Part shown: in pieces, positions 1 to 7,210 of the stretch | Layout of the letters: every line of letters starts with the position of its first letter | How positions within the stretch are numbered: position 1 is the first letter of the stretch | NCBI RefSeq assembly: GCF_014203835.1 | Contig: NZ_JACHJW010000001.1 | Span: 3,112,501-3,176,500 of the forward strand | Length of the DNA: 64,000 bases | Source: Micromonospora polyrhachis | GTDB lineage: Bacteria; Actinomycetota; Actinomycetes; Mycobacteriales; Micromonosporaceae | Reading direction: 5' to 3' | Program-made: the position numbers and the translations under genes | The notes under the pieces: model-generated | Database searches by the model: none | What the model was told of the DNA's origin: nothing | What the model saw: only the letters and a program-made list of their open reading frames with translations

Positions 1-342
1 GGGCTCCGGGTCGACGTCGGCGCACGGCTGGTCCATGTCCATGTCGACCTCGACCGCGTACAGCACCTCCGGCGGCAACCCGGCGGCGGCCTCGACGTGA
101 CGGGCGAACCGGGACTCCTGCAGGGCCCGCACCCCGGCCGGGGTGAGCTGCCACACCCGACGAGCCGGGTCCGGCACCAGCGCGACGTGCCCCGCCAGCA
201 GCGCCGCCCGCACCTCGAGGTCGAGGTAGGCGACGTTGTCGCCCTCGTCGGTCTGGGTCACGGCCTGGCCCTCGACCAGATCCAGGAGACGCTCCTGGTC
301 TTCGTCCAGCCGGTGGATGACCGGTAGCTGTGTTGCGGTCAT
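1..342 (-). CDS. hypothetical protein, truncated by window edge
   Basis: Only the first 114 codons are present; the gene runs off the left edge. The ATG at 340-342 is preceded by a strong ribosome site (GGAGGA, complement of 352-357). The visible protein begins MTATQLPVIHRLDEDQERLL and is acidic. Residues about 53-80 (VWQLTPAGVRAL) look like the wing of a winged-helix fold, so a small DNA-binding protein is possible, but this is weak. It is the gene after the DUF2637-like gene in the same direction (69 bp downstream) and probably belongs to the same integrated element. No function can be assigned. Confidence 0.6.
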   Translation of the reverse strand, partial: MTATQLPVIHRLDEDQERLLDLVEGQAVTQTDEGDNVAYLDLEVRAALLAGHVALVPDPARRVWQLTPAGVRALQESRFARHVEAAAGLPPEVLYAVEVDMDMDQPCADVDPEP

Positions 343-411
343 GATGGTGGTTCCTCCTCTGGGGAATGGGGCGCGGCCGGGATGTGAGAGTCGGTGGCCG
401 CGCCCCGCTTG

Positions 412-1851
412 CTACTTCTTCTTGCCGAGCACCCGGCGCACCGTGCTGATGCTGACGTTGACCTGTGCAGCGATCTCGGCGTCGGGAGTGTTCTTCTTGG
501 CGAGACGCTTGATCTGCGCGTCGCGCTGCTTGATGTCGCCCTCGCGGCCCCCCATGGCCACCTGGCGACCGGTGCGGCTGGCCACAGCAATGGCCACACC
601 ACCACCTGACTCGTGGCCGCCCTCAGTGGCCATCGACATGGCCACCTTGCTGGCCACAGTGGGAGCGTCTTGCGTGGCCGTCACGATGGCCAACAGATCC
701 ACATCGTCCTGGCCGCGATCCTGGCCACCGTCGTGGCCAGAGAGTTGGCCATCGAGATGGCCAGCCGCAGCGCTCGCGATGGCCACCTGCGGCGTACCGT
801 CGATGGCCGCGCATGTGGCCACCGGCTTGGCCGCCACAATGCCGACCGTCGGCGACTGGTAGAACGCGTGGGCACCCATGGCCAGTCGGTATCGGGCCCG
901 CTTCGCCTCGGCCTTGATTTCCTCCAACGCGGCACGGGTCGCGTCATCCAACTCGCCGGACGCGGGGGCAGCAGGCAGGGCAGCGGACCCACGTCGTAGC
1001 ACTCGGCCGGCTACGCGCAGCCGGCCACCGTCCAGGGCCTGAGTCCGGCGCTGCCGCTCCTTGTTGTAGCCCTCCCAAGCCTTGCGCGGGTCTCGCTCGT
1101 TGTGTTCGATCGACCACCGCTTGGCGGCCCACGTCCGGAGCGGGAAGGCTCTACGGCGCGCTGGGGAAAACTCGACGCCGGCCTCATCAATCAGGCCTTC
1201 GGCAACCAGCTGGATGTGCTGCTTCCAGCGGCTGTAGAGGCCCCAGAGCCAGGGTGATGAGACAGACAAGGTCCCGAGGATTACGGCCATGGCCGTCGGC
1301 TGCCATCCATCGCTGAAGTGGCTGTAGTTGACGGCCCCGAAGAGCAGGGCAACCCCGTACGACGCGCGGCGCAACTTTGCCGCCGTCGAGTGGGCCTTCC
1401 GTAGCAGATGCTCGTGGGCCTGCCAGCCGATGTAAAGGGAGATGCTTTCGGCGGCGGCGGCCACCCCGATGGCCACGGCAACCTTCACGGGGGCTGGCCA
1501 ATCCTCGGGGGCCTCCCCGTAGACATAGCCGATCTGCCCACCGATCGACGCGGCGTTGGACAGCAGCAGAGGGCCAGCGGTCCGGGCGAGGTGGCCAATT
1601 TTCTGGAGTTGGGCGACACGCTTTGCTCGGCGCTCGGCCTCTTCCTTCTTGCGTCGCTCCTCGGCTTCGGCCTGCTCTCGCGCTTCAGCCTTGGCGGTTT
1701 CGCGGGCGGCTTCCTCGTCTTCGCGACGCACCTTCGACAACAACCGCTCACGCTCGATGAGGGCGTTGGTCTCCGCAGCAAGGGCGGCAGCGATGGCTGC
1801 GGCGTCGGGGGCAACCACCGGAGTGCGCTGGGGGCGGCGGAACAGCTTCAT
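412..1851 (-). CDS. DUF2637-like membrane protein with C-terminal helix-turn-helix
   Basis: A 479-residue protein. Residues 1-90 are highly charged and rich in Ala/Glu/Lys/Arg, likely coiled coil. Four hydrophobic segments follow (about 92-113, 122-143, 163-178 and 185-209), the arrangement of the DUF2637 family, which is found mainly on actinomycete plasmids and integrative elements. Residues about 340-430 are low-complexity (repeated VA, GH and GQ pairs) and are encoded by the 12-bp TGGCC array. Residues about 445-479 (PDAEIAAQVNVSISTVRRVL) form a convincing helix-turn-helix. Seen: membrane anchor plus DNA-binding tail. Inferred: a membrane-tethered protein of plasmid or conjugative maintenance, possibly binding the repeats inside its own gene. 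The domain call is from memory of the family. Confidence 0.8.
   Translation of the reverse strand: MKLFRRPQRTPVVAPDAAAIAAALAAETNALIERERLLSKVRREDEEAARETAKAEAREQAEAEERRKKEEAERRAKRVAQLQKIGHLARTAGPLLLSNAASIGGQIGYVYGEAPEDWPAPVKVAVAIGVAAAAESISLYIGWQAHEHLLRKAHSTAAKLRRASYGVALLFGAVNYSHFSDGWQPTAMAVILGTLSVSSPWLWGLYSRWKQHIQLVAEGLIDEAGVEFSPARRRAFPLRTWAAKRWSIEHNERDPRKAWEGYNKERQRRTQALDGGRLRVAGRVLRRGSAALPAAPASGELDDATRAALEEIKAEAKRARYRLAMGAHAFYQSPTVGIVAAKPVATCAAIDGTPQVAIASAAAGHLDGQLSGHDGGQDRGQDDVDLLAIVTATQDAPTVASKVAMSMATEGGHESGGGVAIAVASRTGRQVAMGGREGDIKQRDAQIKRLAKKNTPDAEIAAQVNVSISTVRRVLGKKK
555..833. repeat. 12-bp periodic array of TGGCC(A/G) sites inside the DUF2637-like gene
   Basis: TGGCCA starts at 555, 579, 591, 627, 639, 651, 687, 722, 734, 746, 758, 780 and 816, and TGGCCG starts at 614, 675, 710, 804 and 828. 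One further TGGCCA lies outside at 879. Nearly all steps are 12 or 24 bp, with a few of 22, 23 or 13. The off-by-one steps move the motif into another reading frame (VA codons versus GH/GQ codons) while the DNA spacing is kept. Because the frame is not conserved and the motif is, the selected unit appears to be the DNA. Candidate roles are iterons, a conjugal transfer (clt-like) locus, or binding sites for the helix-turn-helix of the same protein. Confidence 0.85.
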
Positions 1852-2000
1852 GGCGGTCAGACTGCCACACGAATGGAAGAGTTGTAAAGCTTGGTAGGGT
1901 TGTGAGAGTGTGAGTCATGCTCATTCAGGCCAGTGATCGCCCACCGCCCCCGCATCTGAGACCATGGGTCAACCTGGCATGGTTGGCAGAGGGGGACGGC

Positions 2001-2234
2001 GTGACCGAGCAACAGGGATACCTGACAATCCGACAGGTAACCGCACGCCTCCACACCGCCGGCTACAACGACAGCCAGCAGACCGTTCGCAGGTTGATCG
2101 ACGCCGGCCACCTCGGCACCGAGGGTGCGGACTGGTACCGCACCGAACGCGGCGGGTACCGCATGGTCAGTCCGGCGGCAGTGGACCGGCTTGTCGCGAA
2201 ACGCAAGACGGCATCCACGCCGCCAGCCGAGTAG
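2001..2234 (+). CDS. excisionase-like small helix-turn-helix protein
   Basis: A 77-residue protein starting at GTG 2001, chosen because a purine-rich ribosome site (AGAGGGGGA, about 1989-1997) precedes it and because homologous small proteins begin right before the DNA-binding helix. The reading frame is open further upstream, to 1917. Residues about 7-50 (YLTIRQVTARL ... TVRRLIDAGHL) match the winged MerR/excisionase pattern in which a recognition helix reads DNA. In integrative elements such a protein usually directs excision by the tyrosine integrase. No integrase is in the window, so its partner is not seen. It could also be a plain transcription or replication accessory factor. Confidence 0.7.
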   Translation: MTEQQGYLTIRQVTARLHTAGYNDSQQTVRRLIDAGHLGTEGADWYRTERGGYRMVSPAAVDRLVAKRKTASTPPAE

Positions 2235-2337
2235 CAGTCGCACCCTTACCACCTCCGCGATCAAGCCTTGATCGCGCAACGATGATCCGTAAGGGTGGAT
2301 GTGTCCGCTGGTGTCTGCAGACGGGGGGCGGACGATC

Positions 2338-3438
2338 GTGAGCTTCGGCAACGCGCTGAAAGATCTACGTTCTTCGCATGGCCTCTCACTCCGGGCGCTG
2401 GCCCAACGCGCCCACTACTCCCGCAGCTACCTCCACGAGCTGGAGACCGGTCGCAAGCCGCCCACCCACGATGTCGCCGAGCGGCTCGACCGCGTGCTCG
2501 ACGCCGGTGGCCGGCTCGTCGCCCACCTGTCCGCCCCGATCCAGCGCCTGCCGGACTGGGCCGATGAGCGGGTGGGCGCAGTGAGCACCGGACGGTGCCG
2601 GCCCGACCCCACCGTCGTCGATCAACTCGGCCAGGCGCTCGCGGTGCAGCGCTCACTGGAGGATTCAGTCGGCGCGCGGGCGGTGCTGCTCCCGGTGCTC
2701 GGGCAGATCTCCACCGTCCAGGCCGTCCGCGGCAACGCGGACGGGCCACTGCATGACGAGCTGTTGTCGCTGGAGTCGCAGTACGCCCAGTTCGCCGGCT
2801 GGCTCTACCAGGACCAGGCCGACCGGTCAGCAATGGCCCAGTGGTACGCCCGCGCCCTCAGCCAGGCCACCGAGGCCTGCGACCCGTCCATGGTGGCGTC
2901 CATCCTGTCGATGCGGTCCAACGCCGCCTGGTCCGCCGGTGACCACCGCCGGGCGGTCACGCTGGCCGAGGCATCCTGCCGCCAGCCGGCCACCCCCGGC
3001 ACCCTCGCCCTGTCCCAACAGCAGTTGGCCCGCGGCCTGGCCGCCGCCGGGGAGCGAGACGCCAGCCTGCGGGCACTCGACGAGGCCGAGCACCTACTCG
3101 ACCAGGCCCGGCGACAGCCCGACCGCGAGCCGGCGTGGATCTACTTCCACGACCCGGTGCGCCTGCAGATGCAGCGGGCGTTGTGCCTGCGCGAGGCCGG
3201 CGACCACCAAGCCGCCATCGGCCTGGTCGAGGCGGGACTACGCGACCTGCCCGCGTCGTACACCCGCGACCGGGGCTCCTACCTGGCCCGGCTCGCCGTC
3301 ACCTACGCCCTCTCCGGGGAGCGTGACGGGGCCCGCGCAACTGCCGCCCAGGCGCGCGTGCTCGCGGAGGCGACCGGGTCGACGAGGACGCTGGCCGAGA
3401 TCGCGCTGGCAGTGCGACTCGCCGATCCGGTCGCTTGA
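2338..3438 (+). CDS. XRE-family transcriptional regulator with TPR-like C-terminal region
   Basis: About 366 residues from GTG 2338; an upstream in-frame start at 2299 is possible, but 2338 has a purine-rich site (GGGGGGCGGA) in front and places the helix-turn-helix at the N-terminus. Residues about 5-58 (LRALAQRAHYSRSYLHELETG) are a clear Cro/C1-type helix-turn-helix. The remaining 300 residues are Ala/Leu-rich paired helices resembling tetratricopeptide repeats, as in many actinobacterial XRE regulators that respond to a peptide or partner protein. It follows the excisionase-like gene in the same direction at 104 bp and is likely the regulator of the integrated element. Its ligand and targets are unknown. 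Confidence 0.85.
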   Translation: MSFGNALKDLRSSHGLSLRALAQRAHYSRSYLHELETGRKPPTHDVAERLDRVLDAGGRLVAHLSAPIQRLPDWADERVGAVSTGRCRPDPTVVDQLGQALAVQRSLEDSVGARAVLLPVLGQISTVQAVRGNADGPLHDELLSLESQYAQFAGWLYQDQADRSAMAQWYARALSQATEACDPSMVASILSMRSNAAWSAGDHRRAVTLAEASCRQPATPGTLALSQQQLARGLAAAGERDASLRALDEAEHLLDQARRQPDREPAWIYFHDPVRLQMQRALCLREAGDHQAAIGLVEAGLRDLPASYTRDRGSYLARLAVTYALSGERDGARATAAQARVLAEATGSTRTLAEIALAVRLADPVA

Positions 3439-3766
3439 CATCGGCTGATCGACTCTGGCCTACTCGTACACTCGTACGAAACGCCCTCACCCGTCCTATC
3501 TAGACAGTCAGTTGCACCGCGCCCGGACGTGCAATTTGCATTGATCAGAGCGCCTGTCTCGATGTCTCCGATGGAGATCCTGTCGTAACATGAGTGATCC
3601 ATCAGGACTTACGTAACGGTTTGTTTGCAGATGTACGGGTTGGGGGGCTTGCCCTCTAACCGCCCGCCACCCCACGACGGGCTCATGCCGACAGCGGCAC
3701 CACACCAGCCGCCCAGGAATGAAGGTGCAGCCAGCCCACCTTCACCGTCGTCGAAGGAGAAGTCCG
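3439..3766. other. non-coding stretch with inverted repeats within the integrated element
   Basis: No gene is supported in these 328 bases. The GC content is visibly lower than in flanking genes. Small inverted repeats include TTGCAC / GTGCAA around 3511-3534 and TCTCC-GAT-GGAGA around 3565-3577, plus a short direct repeat ACTCGTAC near 3461-3477. Such a region near the end of an integrative element may hold a promoter or recombination site, but nothing decisive is visible. Confidence 0.4.
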
Positions 3767-4132
3767 ATGCACGAGACTCGGGGGCCGAGTCGCACCACCC
3801 TCACAACAGCCCTGACGTACCTCTCAATCGGCCTATGGGCGTCGGCTGGCGCCGCCGCAATTCTTACCTGGAGCGACGCGACGCATAGCTCGGTCGCGGC
3901 GCTCACCGCCACGGCAGCCGCAGTTTCCGTTGCGGCATTGCACCGTCAGGTCGCGGATCTACGCTCAGCACACCGCGCACTCCTAAAGCGAGTTACCGAC
4001 GCGGATATGCAATCTGAGGTCAACGGTGTGCGAATGTTGAAAATCCTGGCCGCACTCGAAGCGATTCAGAGGCCTGGTGCCACTGTTATCGATCTTGCCC
4101 CTCATGCTGATCGAAGGTCGCGCGGGGCATGA
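3767..4132 (+). CDS. small membrane protein with coiled-coil tail, element border
   Basis: A 121-residue protein. The ATG at 3767 is preceded by AAGGAGAA (3754-3761) with ideal spacing. One or two hydrophobic segments (about residues 13-32 and 37-53) are followed by a charged helix (HRQVADLRSAHRALLKRVTD) typical of a short coiled coil. It is the last gene before the tRNA-Ser gene and is probably part of the integrated element. I do not recognise the family. Small membrane proteins of this form occur as spread or immunity proteins on actinomycete elements, but that is only an analogy. Confidence 0.65.
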   Translation: MHETRGPSRTTLTTALTYLSIGLWASAGAAAILTWSDATHSSVAALTATAAAVSVAALHRQVADLRSAHRALLKRVTDADMQSEVNGVRMLKILAALEAIQRPGATVIDLAPHADRRSRGA

Positions 4133-4143
4133 CTCCCCCCACC

Positions 4144-4167
4144 AGCCCCCCACGATCGTGGGGGGCT
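4144..4167. terminator. perfect 24-nt palindrome between convergent gene and tRNA
   Basis: A perfect inverted repeat of 12-nt arms (AGCCCCCCACGA and its complement) lies 12 bp after the stop codon of the small membrane gene and 47 bp beyond the 3' end of the oppositely oriented tRNA gene. Its position suits a bidirectional terminator. There is no T-tract, as is usual in high-GC actinobacteria. Confidence 0.6.
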
Positions 4168-4213
4168 GCCCGGCAACTGCGGGATGACGTGCGATTATGG
4201 AGATCGCAGGTAA

Positions 4214-4301
4214 GCGGAGGGTGTGGGATTCGAACCCACGAAGAGGTTGCCCCCTTACCGGTTTTCAAGACCAGCGCCATCGGCCACTAGGCGAACCCTC
4301 C
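4214..4301 (-). tRNA. tRNA-Ser (anticodon UGA)
   Basis: On the minus strand the sequence folds as a class II tRNA. The acceptor strands are GGAGGGT and ACCCTCC, with discriminator G. The anticodon loop CTTGAAA gives anticodon TGA, a long variable arm surrounds GGGGGCAACCTC, and the T arm contains GGTTCGAATCC. The CCA end is not encoded. The 3' end faces the integrated element at lower coordinates, the usual arrangement when a tyrosine recombinase uses the 3' half of a tRNA gene as its attachment site. No second copy of the tRNA 3' end was seen in this window, so the other boundary lies outside. Confidence 0.95.
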
Positions 4302-4389
4302 GTGGCTGGGTAAGTCACCTCACGCAGCCGCCCCTAGTGTGCCACGCCGGTCTCTCGGGCCGGGTGCCCCCACCACCCGGGACACTGGG

Positions 4390-4974
4390 ATGATCAAGGA
4401 CATGCCGGACACGCCACCGCCGCCGCCCGCCGTTGTCCTGATCACGGGCATCATGGCCGCCGGCAAGTCGACCGTCGCGCAGGAGTTGGCGAGCCGGCTG
4501 CCCCGATCCGTACACCTGCGGGGTGACGTCTTCCGCCGGATGATCATCAACGGTCGGGTGGAGATGACCCCGGAGACCGAGGCCGAGGCGGTCCGGCAAC
4601 TGCACCTGCGCTACACCCTGGCCGCCAATGCGGCGGACACCTACTTTGCCGCCGGCTTCACGGTCGTACTCCAGGATGTGGTGCTCGGGGCGGACCTGGC
4701 CCTCCTGGTCGACACGATCCGGAGCCGCCCACTGCTGGTGGTGGCGCTCACCCCGCGCCCGGAGGTGGTGGCGCTCCGCGAGCAGGAGCGTTCCAAGACG
4801 GGGTACGGCGAGTGGACGCCACAGCAGCTCGACGCGGGTCTGCGTACGGAGACACCACGTCTCGGGCTCTGGCTGGACACCTCGGAGCAGACCCCGGCGC
4901 AGACCGTGGACGAGATCCTGGCTCGGGCGTGGACCGAGGCCGTGGTGAGGGATCCGGCAGTGGGGTATGACTGA
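4390..4974 (+). CDS. P-loop kinase-like / zeta-toxin-type NTPase
   Basis: About 194 residues from ATG 4390 (ATG 4402 is an alternative). Residues 20-28, GIMAAGKST, form a Walker A loop. HLRGDVFRRM follows with the Asp-containing strand seen in chloramphenicol phosphotransferase-like and zeta-toxin-like kinases. FTVVLQDVVLG and LLVVALTPRPEVV fit the later beta strands. The fold therefore points to a small-molecule kinase whose substrate is not evident. The gene ends 3 bp before the quinone oxidoreductase start, so the two are probably co-transcribed. No antitoxin partner is visible, which argues against a toxin-antitoxin role. Confidence 0.8.
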   Translation: MIKDMPDTPPPPPAVVLITGIMAAGKSTVAQELASRLPRSVHLRGDVFRRMIINGRVEMTPETEAEAVRQLHLRYTLAANAADTYFAAGFTVVLQDVVLGADLALLVDTIRSRPLLVVALTPRPEVVALREQERSKTGYGEWTPQQLDAGLRTETPRLGLWLDTSEQTPAQTVDEILARAWTEAVVRDPAVGYD

Positions 4975-4977
4975 GCC

Positions 4978-5955
4978 ATGCGTGCGATCACGATTACCGA
5001 GCCGGGTGGACCTGACGTGCTGGCCTGGACGGAGGTGCCCGATCCGGAGCCGGGCCCCGGTGAGGTGGTCGTCGACGTACGCGCCAGCGCGGTGAACCGC
5101 GCTGACCTGCTGCAACGGCAGGGGCACTATCCGCCGCCGGCGGGTGCTTCGGCGTACCCGGGGTTGGAATGCTCCGGCGTGGTCAGCGCGACCGGCCCGG
5201 GGGTTTCCGGTTGGCAGGTGGGTGATGTGGTGTGTGCGTTGCTGACCGGCGGCGGCTACGCCGAGCGGGTGGCGGTGCCGGCGGGCCAGCTGCTGCCGGT
5301 GCCGGCCGGGGTCGATCCGGTCGACGCCGCCGCGCTGCCCGAGGTGGCCTGTACGGTCTGGTCGAACCTGGTCCAGTTGGCCCACCTGAGTATCGGCGAG
5401 ACGCTGTTGGTGCATGGTGGCGGCAGCGGTATCGGCACCTTCGCCATCCAGCTCGGGGTGGCCCTAGGGGCGACGGTGGTGGTGACGGCGCGGCCGGCGA
5501 AGCACGAGCGCCTTCGTGAGCTTGGCGCGGCGCACACGATCGACTACACGACTCAGGATTTCGTCGAGGAGATCCGGCGGATCACCGACGGTCGGGGCGC
5601 GAACGTGATCCTGGACATCATGGGTGCGGCGTACCTGGGGCGGAACGTGGCCGCGCTGGCGACCGGCGGCCGGTTGGTGGTGATCGGCATGCAGGGTGGT
5701 CGGAAGGCGGAGTTGGATCTGGGTGCGCTGTTGGCGAAGCGCGGGTCGGTGTCCGCGACGGCGTTGCGGTCCCGGCCGATGGAGGAGAAGGCGGCGATCG
5801 TACGGGGGGTTCGCGAGGAGGTGTGGCCGCTGGTGGAGTCGGGGGCGATCGGCCCGATCGTCGACCGTCGGCTGCCGATGGCGCAGGCCGCCGAGGCGCA
5901 TCGGATCGTCGAGTCCAACGATCACCTGGGCAAGGTATTGCTCACCGTCGACTGA
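4978..5955 (+). CDS. NAD(P)H:quinone oxidoreductase, zinc-independent MDR family
   Basis: A 325-residue medium-chain dehydrogenase/reductase. The N-terminal domain holds VNRADLLQRQGHYPPP, characteristic of the quinone oxidoreductase (PIG3/QOR-like) branch. The Rossmann motif LVHGGGSGIGTFAIQLG lies around residues 142-158. The zinc-binding cysteines and histidines of alcohol dehydrogenases are absent. The enzyme is expected to reduce quinones or enones with NADPH in the cytoplasm. The gene is convergent with soxR, and its last codons lie in a 20-bp tandem repeat shared with the end of soxR. A redox-stress role is suggested by that neighbour but not proven. Confidence 0.9.
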   Translation: MRAITITEPGGPDVLAWTEVPDPEPGPGEVVVDVRASAVNRADLLQRQGHYPPPAGASAYPGLECSGVVSATGPGVSGWQVGDVVCALLTGGGYAERVAVPAGQLLPVPAGVDPVDAAALPEVACTVWSNLVQLAHLSIGETLLVHGGGSGIGTFAIQLGVALGATVVVTARPAKHERLRELGAAHTIDYTTQDFVEEIRRITDGRGANVILDIMGAAYLGRNVAALATGGRLVVIGMQGGRKAELDLGALLAKRGSVSATALRSRPMEEKAAIVRGVREEVWPLVESGAIGPIVDRRLPMAQAAEAHRIVESNDHLGKVLLTVD

Positions 5956-6019
5956 CCACGCTCATCTGGACTGACCGTACTCACCGTCGACTGACCGTGC
6001 TCACCGTGGACTGACCAGG
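5941..6019. repeat. four tandem 19-20 bp units spanning two convergent stop codons
   Basis: Units starting at 5941, 5961, 5980 and 6000 share the pattern CTCACCGTCGACTGACC, with the second unit diverged. Unit 1 contains the last codons and stop of the quinone oxidoreductase. Unit 4 encodes, on the other strand, the last residues and stop of SoxR. The array appears to have grown by duplication of the 3' end of one of the genes. Confidence 0.85.
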
Positions 6020-6441
6020 AGCCGGGCGCCGGCTCCCTCCTCGGCCAGTTCGTCGCTGGCGTTCATCACGTTGCAGCGTTGTAGTGACAGGCAGCCGCAG
6101 CCGATGCAGCCGGTCAGGTCGTCGCGGAGCCGGGTGAGCAGGTCGATCTGTTCGTCCAGTTTGTGCCGCCAGCCGGCGGAGAGCCGGGCCCAGTCGGCCT
6201 TGGTGGGGGTGCGGGACTCGGGCAGCGAGTCGAGCGCGGTGCGGATCTCCTCCAGGGAGACGCCGACCTGCTGGGAGATCCGGATGAACGCGACGCGGCG
6301 CAGCACAGTCCGCTCGTACCGTCGTTGGTTGCCGCCGGTGCGGGTGGCCCGGATGAGCCCGAGCCGCTCGTAGTATCGAAGCGCCGAGGGTGCCACCCCG
6401 GATCGGATGGCCAGTTCGCCGATGGTCAGTGGTTCCTGCAT
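6001..6441 (-). CDS. soxR: redox-sensitive transcriptional activator SoxR
   Basis: A 146-residue MerR-family protein. An N-terminal winged helix (LTIGELAIRSGVAPSALRYYERLGLI) is followed by a dimerisation helix and the [2Fe-2S] motif CIGCGCLSLQRC at about residues 111-122, the diagnostic CX2CXCX5C of SoxR. ATG 6441 is chosen over GTG 6444 just upstream. SoxR uses oxidation of its cluster by redox-cycling compounds to remodel a promoter with overlong spacing. The gene is divergent from a split transketolase, with a perfect 18-bp palindrome between them, so that operon is the likely target. Its C-terminal residues are encoded in the tandem repeat. Confidence 0.95.
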   Translation of the reverse strand: MQEPLTIGELAIRSGVAPSALRYYERLGLIRATRTGGNQRRYERTVLRRVAFIRISQQVGVSLEEIRTALDSLPESRTPTKADWARLSAGWRHKLDEQIDLLTRLRDDLTGCIGCGCLSLQRCNVMNASDELAEEGAGARLLVSPR

Positions 6442-6455
6442 CACGTTCGCCTTGA

Positions 6456-6473
6456 GTTGAAGTGCACTTCAAC
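6456..6473. promoter_or_regulatory. 18-bp perfect palindrome, candidate SoxR operator
   Basis: GTTGAAGTGCACTTCAAC is a perfect palindrome lying 15 bp upstream of both the soxR ATG (6441) and the transketolase ATG (6489). The dyad has the length and location expected for a MerR-family operator serving divergent promoters. It resembles, but does not equal, the CCTCAAG...CTTGAGG SoxR boxes of other bacteria. The assignment to SoxR is inferred from position. Confidence 0.65.
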
Positions 6474-6488
6474 ATGCAGGCTAGCCGC

Positions 6489-7187
6489 ATGACCGCACCG
6501 ACGACCACCGGCTACGTCGACCTCGACGGCCTGCTGCGCCGGCTCACCGGCGACGAGAAACACTCCGCCAGCGCCCATTCGACGCTCGATGTCGTCTGGG
6601 TGCTCTACGACCGCGTGCTGCGGGTCACTCCAGAGAGCGTGGACGACCCGGAACGTGACCGGTTCCTGCTCTCCAAGGGGCACGGTCCGGCCGCCTACTA
6701 TGCCGTACTGGCCGTGAAGGGGTTCATTCCCGAGGCGTGGCTGGACGATCTGGCCGGTCCGGAGAGCCGGCTCGGTCACCATCCGGACCGGCTGCTGGTC
6801 CCCGGTGTGGAGATCAGTTCCGGTTCGCTCGGCCACGGCCTGGGACTGGGCGTGGGCACCGCGCTGGGGCTGCGGGCCCAGGGCATCACCCAACCCCGGG
6901 TGTACGTCCTGCTCGGCGACGCCGAGTTGGACGAGGGTGCCAACCATGAGGCGATCGCGTACGCCGGAGCCACCGATCTGCCCAACCTGACTGCGATCGT
7001 GCTCGACAACCAATCTGCCACGCACGGCTGGCCGGGTCCGGGCGGGATCGCCAGCCGGTTCACCGTCAACGGATGGACCGCCGCGACCGTGGACGGTCGG
7101 GACCATGACGCGATCCACGCCGCTCTGACCGCCCACCAGCCCGACCAGCCGCACGTCGTCGCCGCGGTCGTCGACCCGAGGAAGTGA
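6489..7187 (+). CDS. transketolase, N-terminal (thiamine-diphosphate) subunit
   Basis: A 232-residue protein matching the thiamine-diphosphate-binding half of transketolase. RFLLSKGHGPAAYYAVL contains the KGH motif. SGSLGHGLGLGVGTALG and LLGDAELDEGANHEA carry the GDxE...N cofactor motif, here as GDAELDEGAN. ATG 6489 was chosen because upstream codons would overlap the operator. It forms the two-subunit enzyme with the next gene. Such split transketolases are common in actinobacteria beside the full-length enzyme. Expected role: two-carbon transfer between sugar phosphates. The SoxR neighbour suggests induction under redox stress, perhaps for the pentose phosphate pathway. Confidence 0.92.
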   Translation: MTAPTTTGYVDLDGLLRRLTGDEKHSASAHSTLDVVWVLYDRVLRVTPESVDDPERDRFLLSKGHGPAAYYAVLAVKGFIPEAWLDDLAGPESRLGHHPDRLLVPGVEISSGSLGHGLGLGVGTALGLRAQGITQPRVYVLLGDAELDEGANHEAIAYAGATDLPNLTAIVLDNQSATHGWPGPGGIASRFTVNGWTAATVDGRDHDAIHAALTAHQPDQPHVVAAVVDPRK

Positions 7188-7210
7188 CCGTGGACTCGAA
7201 GGAAGTGACC

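Noticed and set aside
555-833. Restriction-site cluster or simple codon bias for Val-Ala repeats
   Set aside because: The motif continues through changes of reading frame, so amino-acid bias alone cannot account for it, and no restriction-modification gene is present.
4390-4974. Zeta toxin of a toxin-antitoxin pair
   Set aside because: The P-loop fits, but no small antitoxin gene is adjacent and the gene is in an operon with a metabolic oxidoreductase.
4315-5415. Long minus-strand frame opposite the kinase-like and oxidoreductase genes
   Set aside because: No motif and no ribosome site. Both plus-strand genes are well supported.
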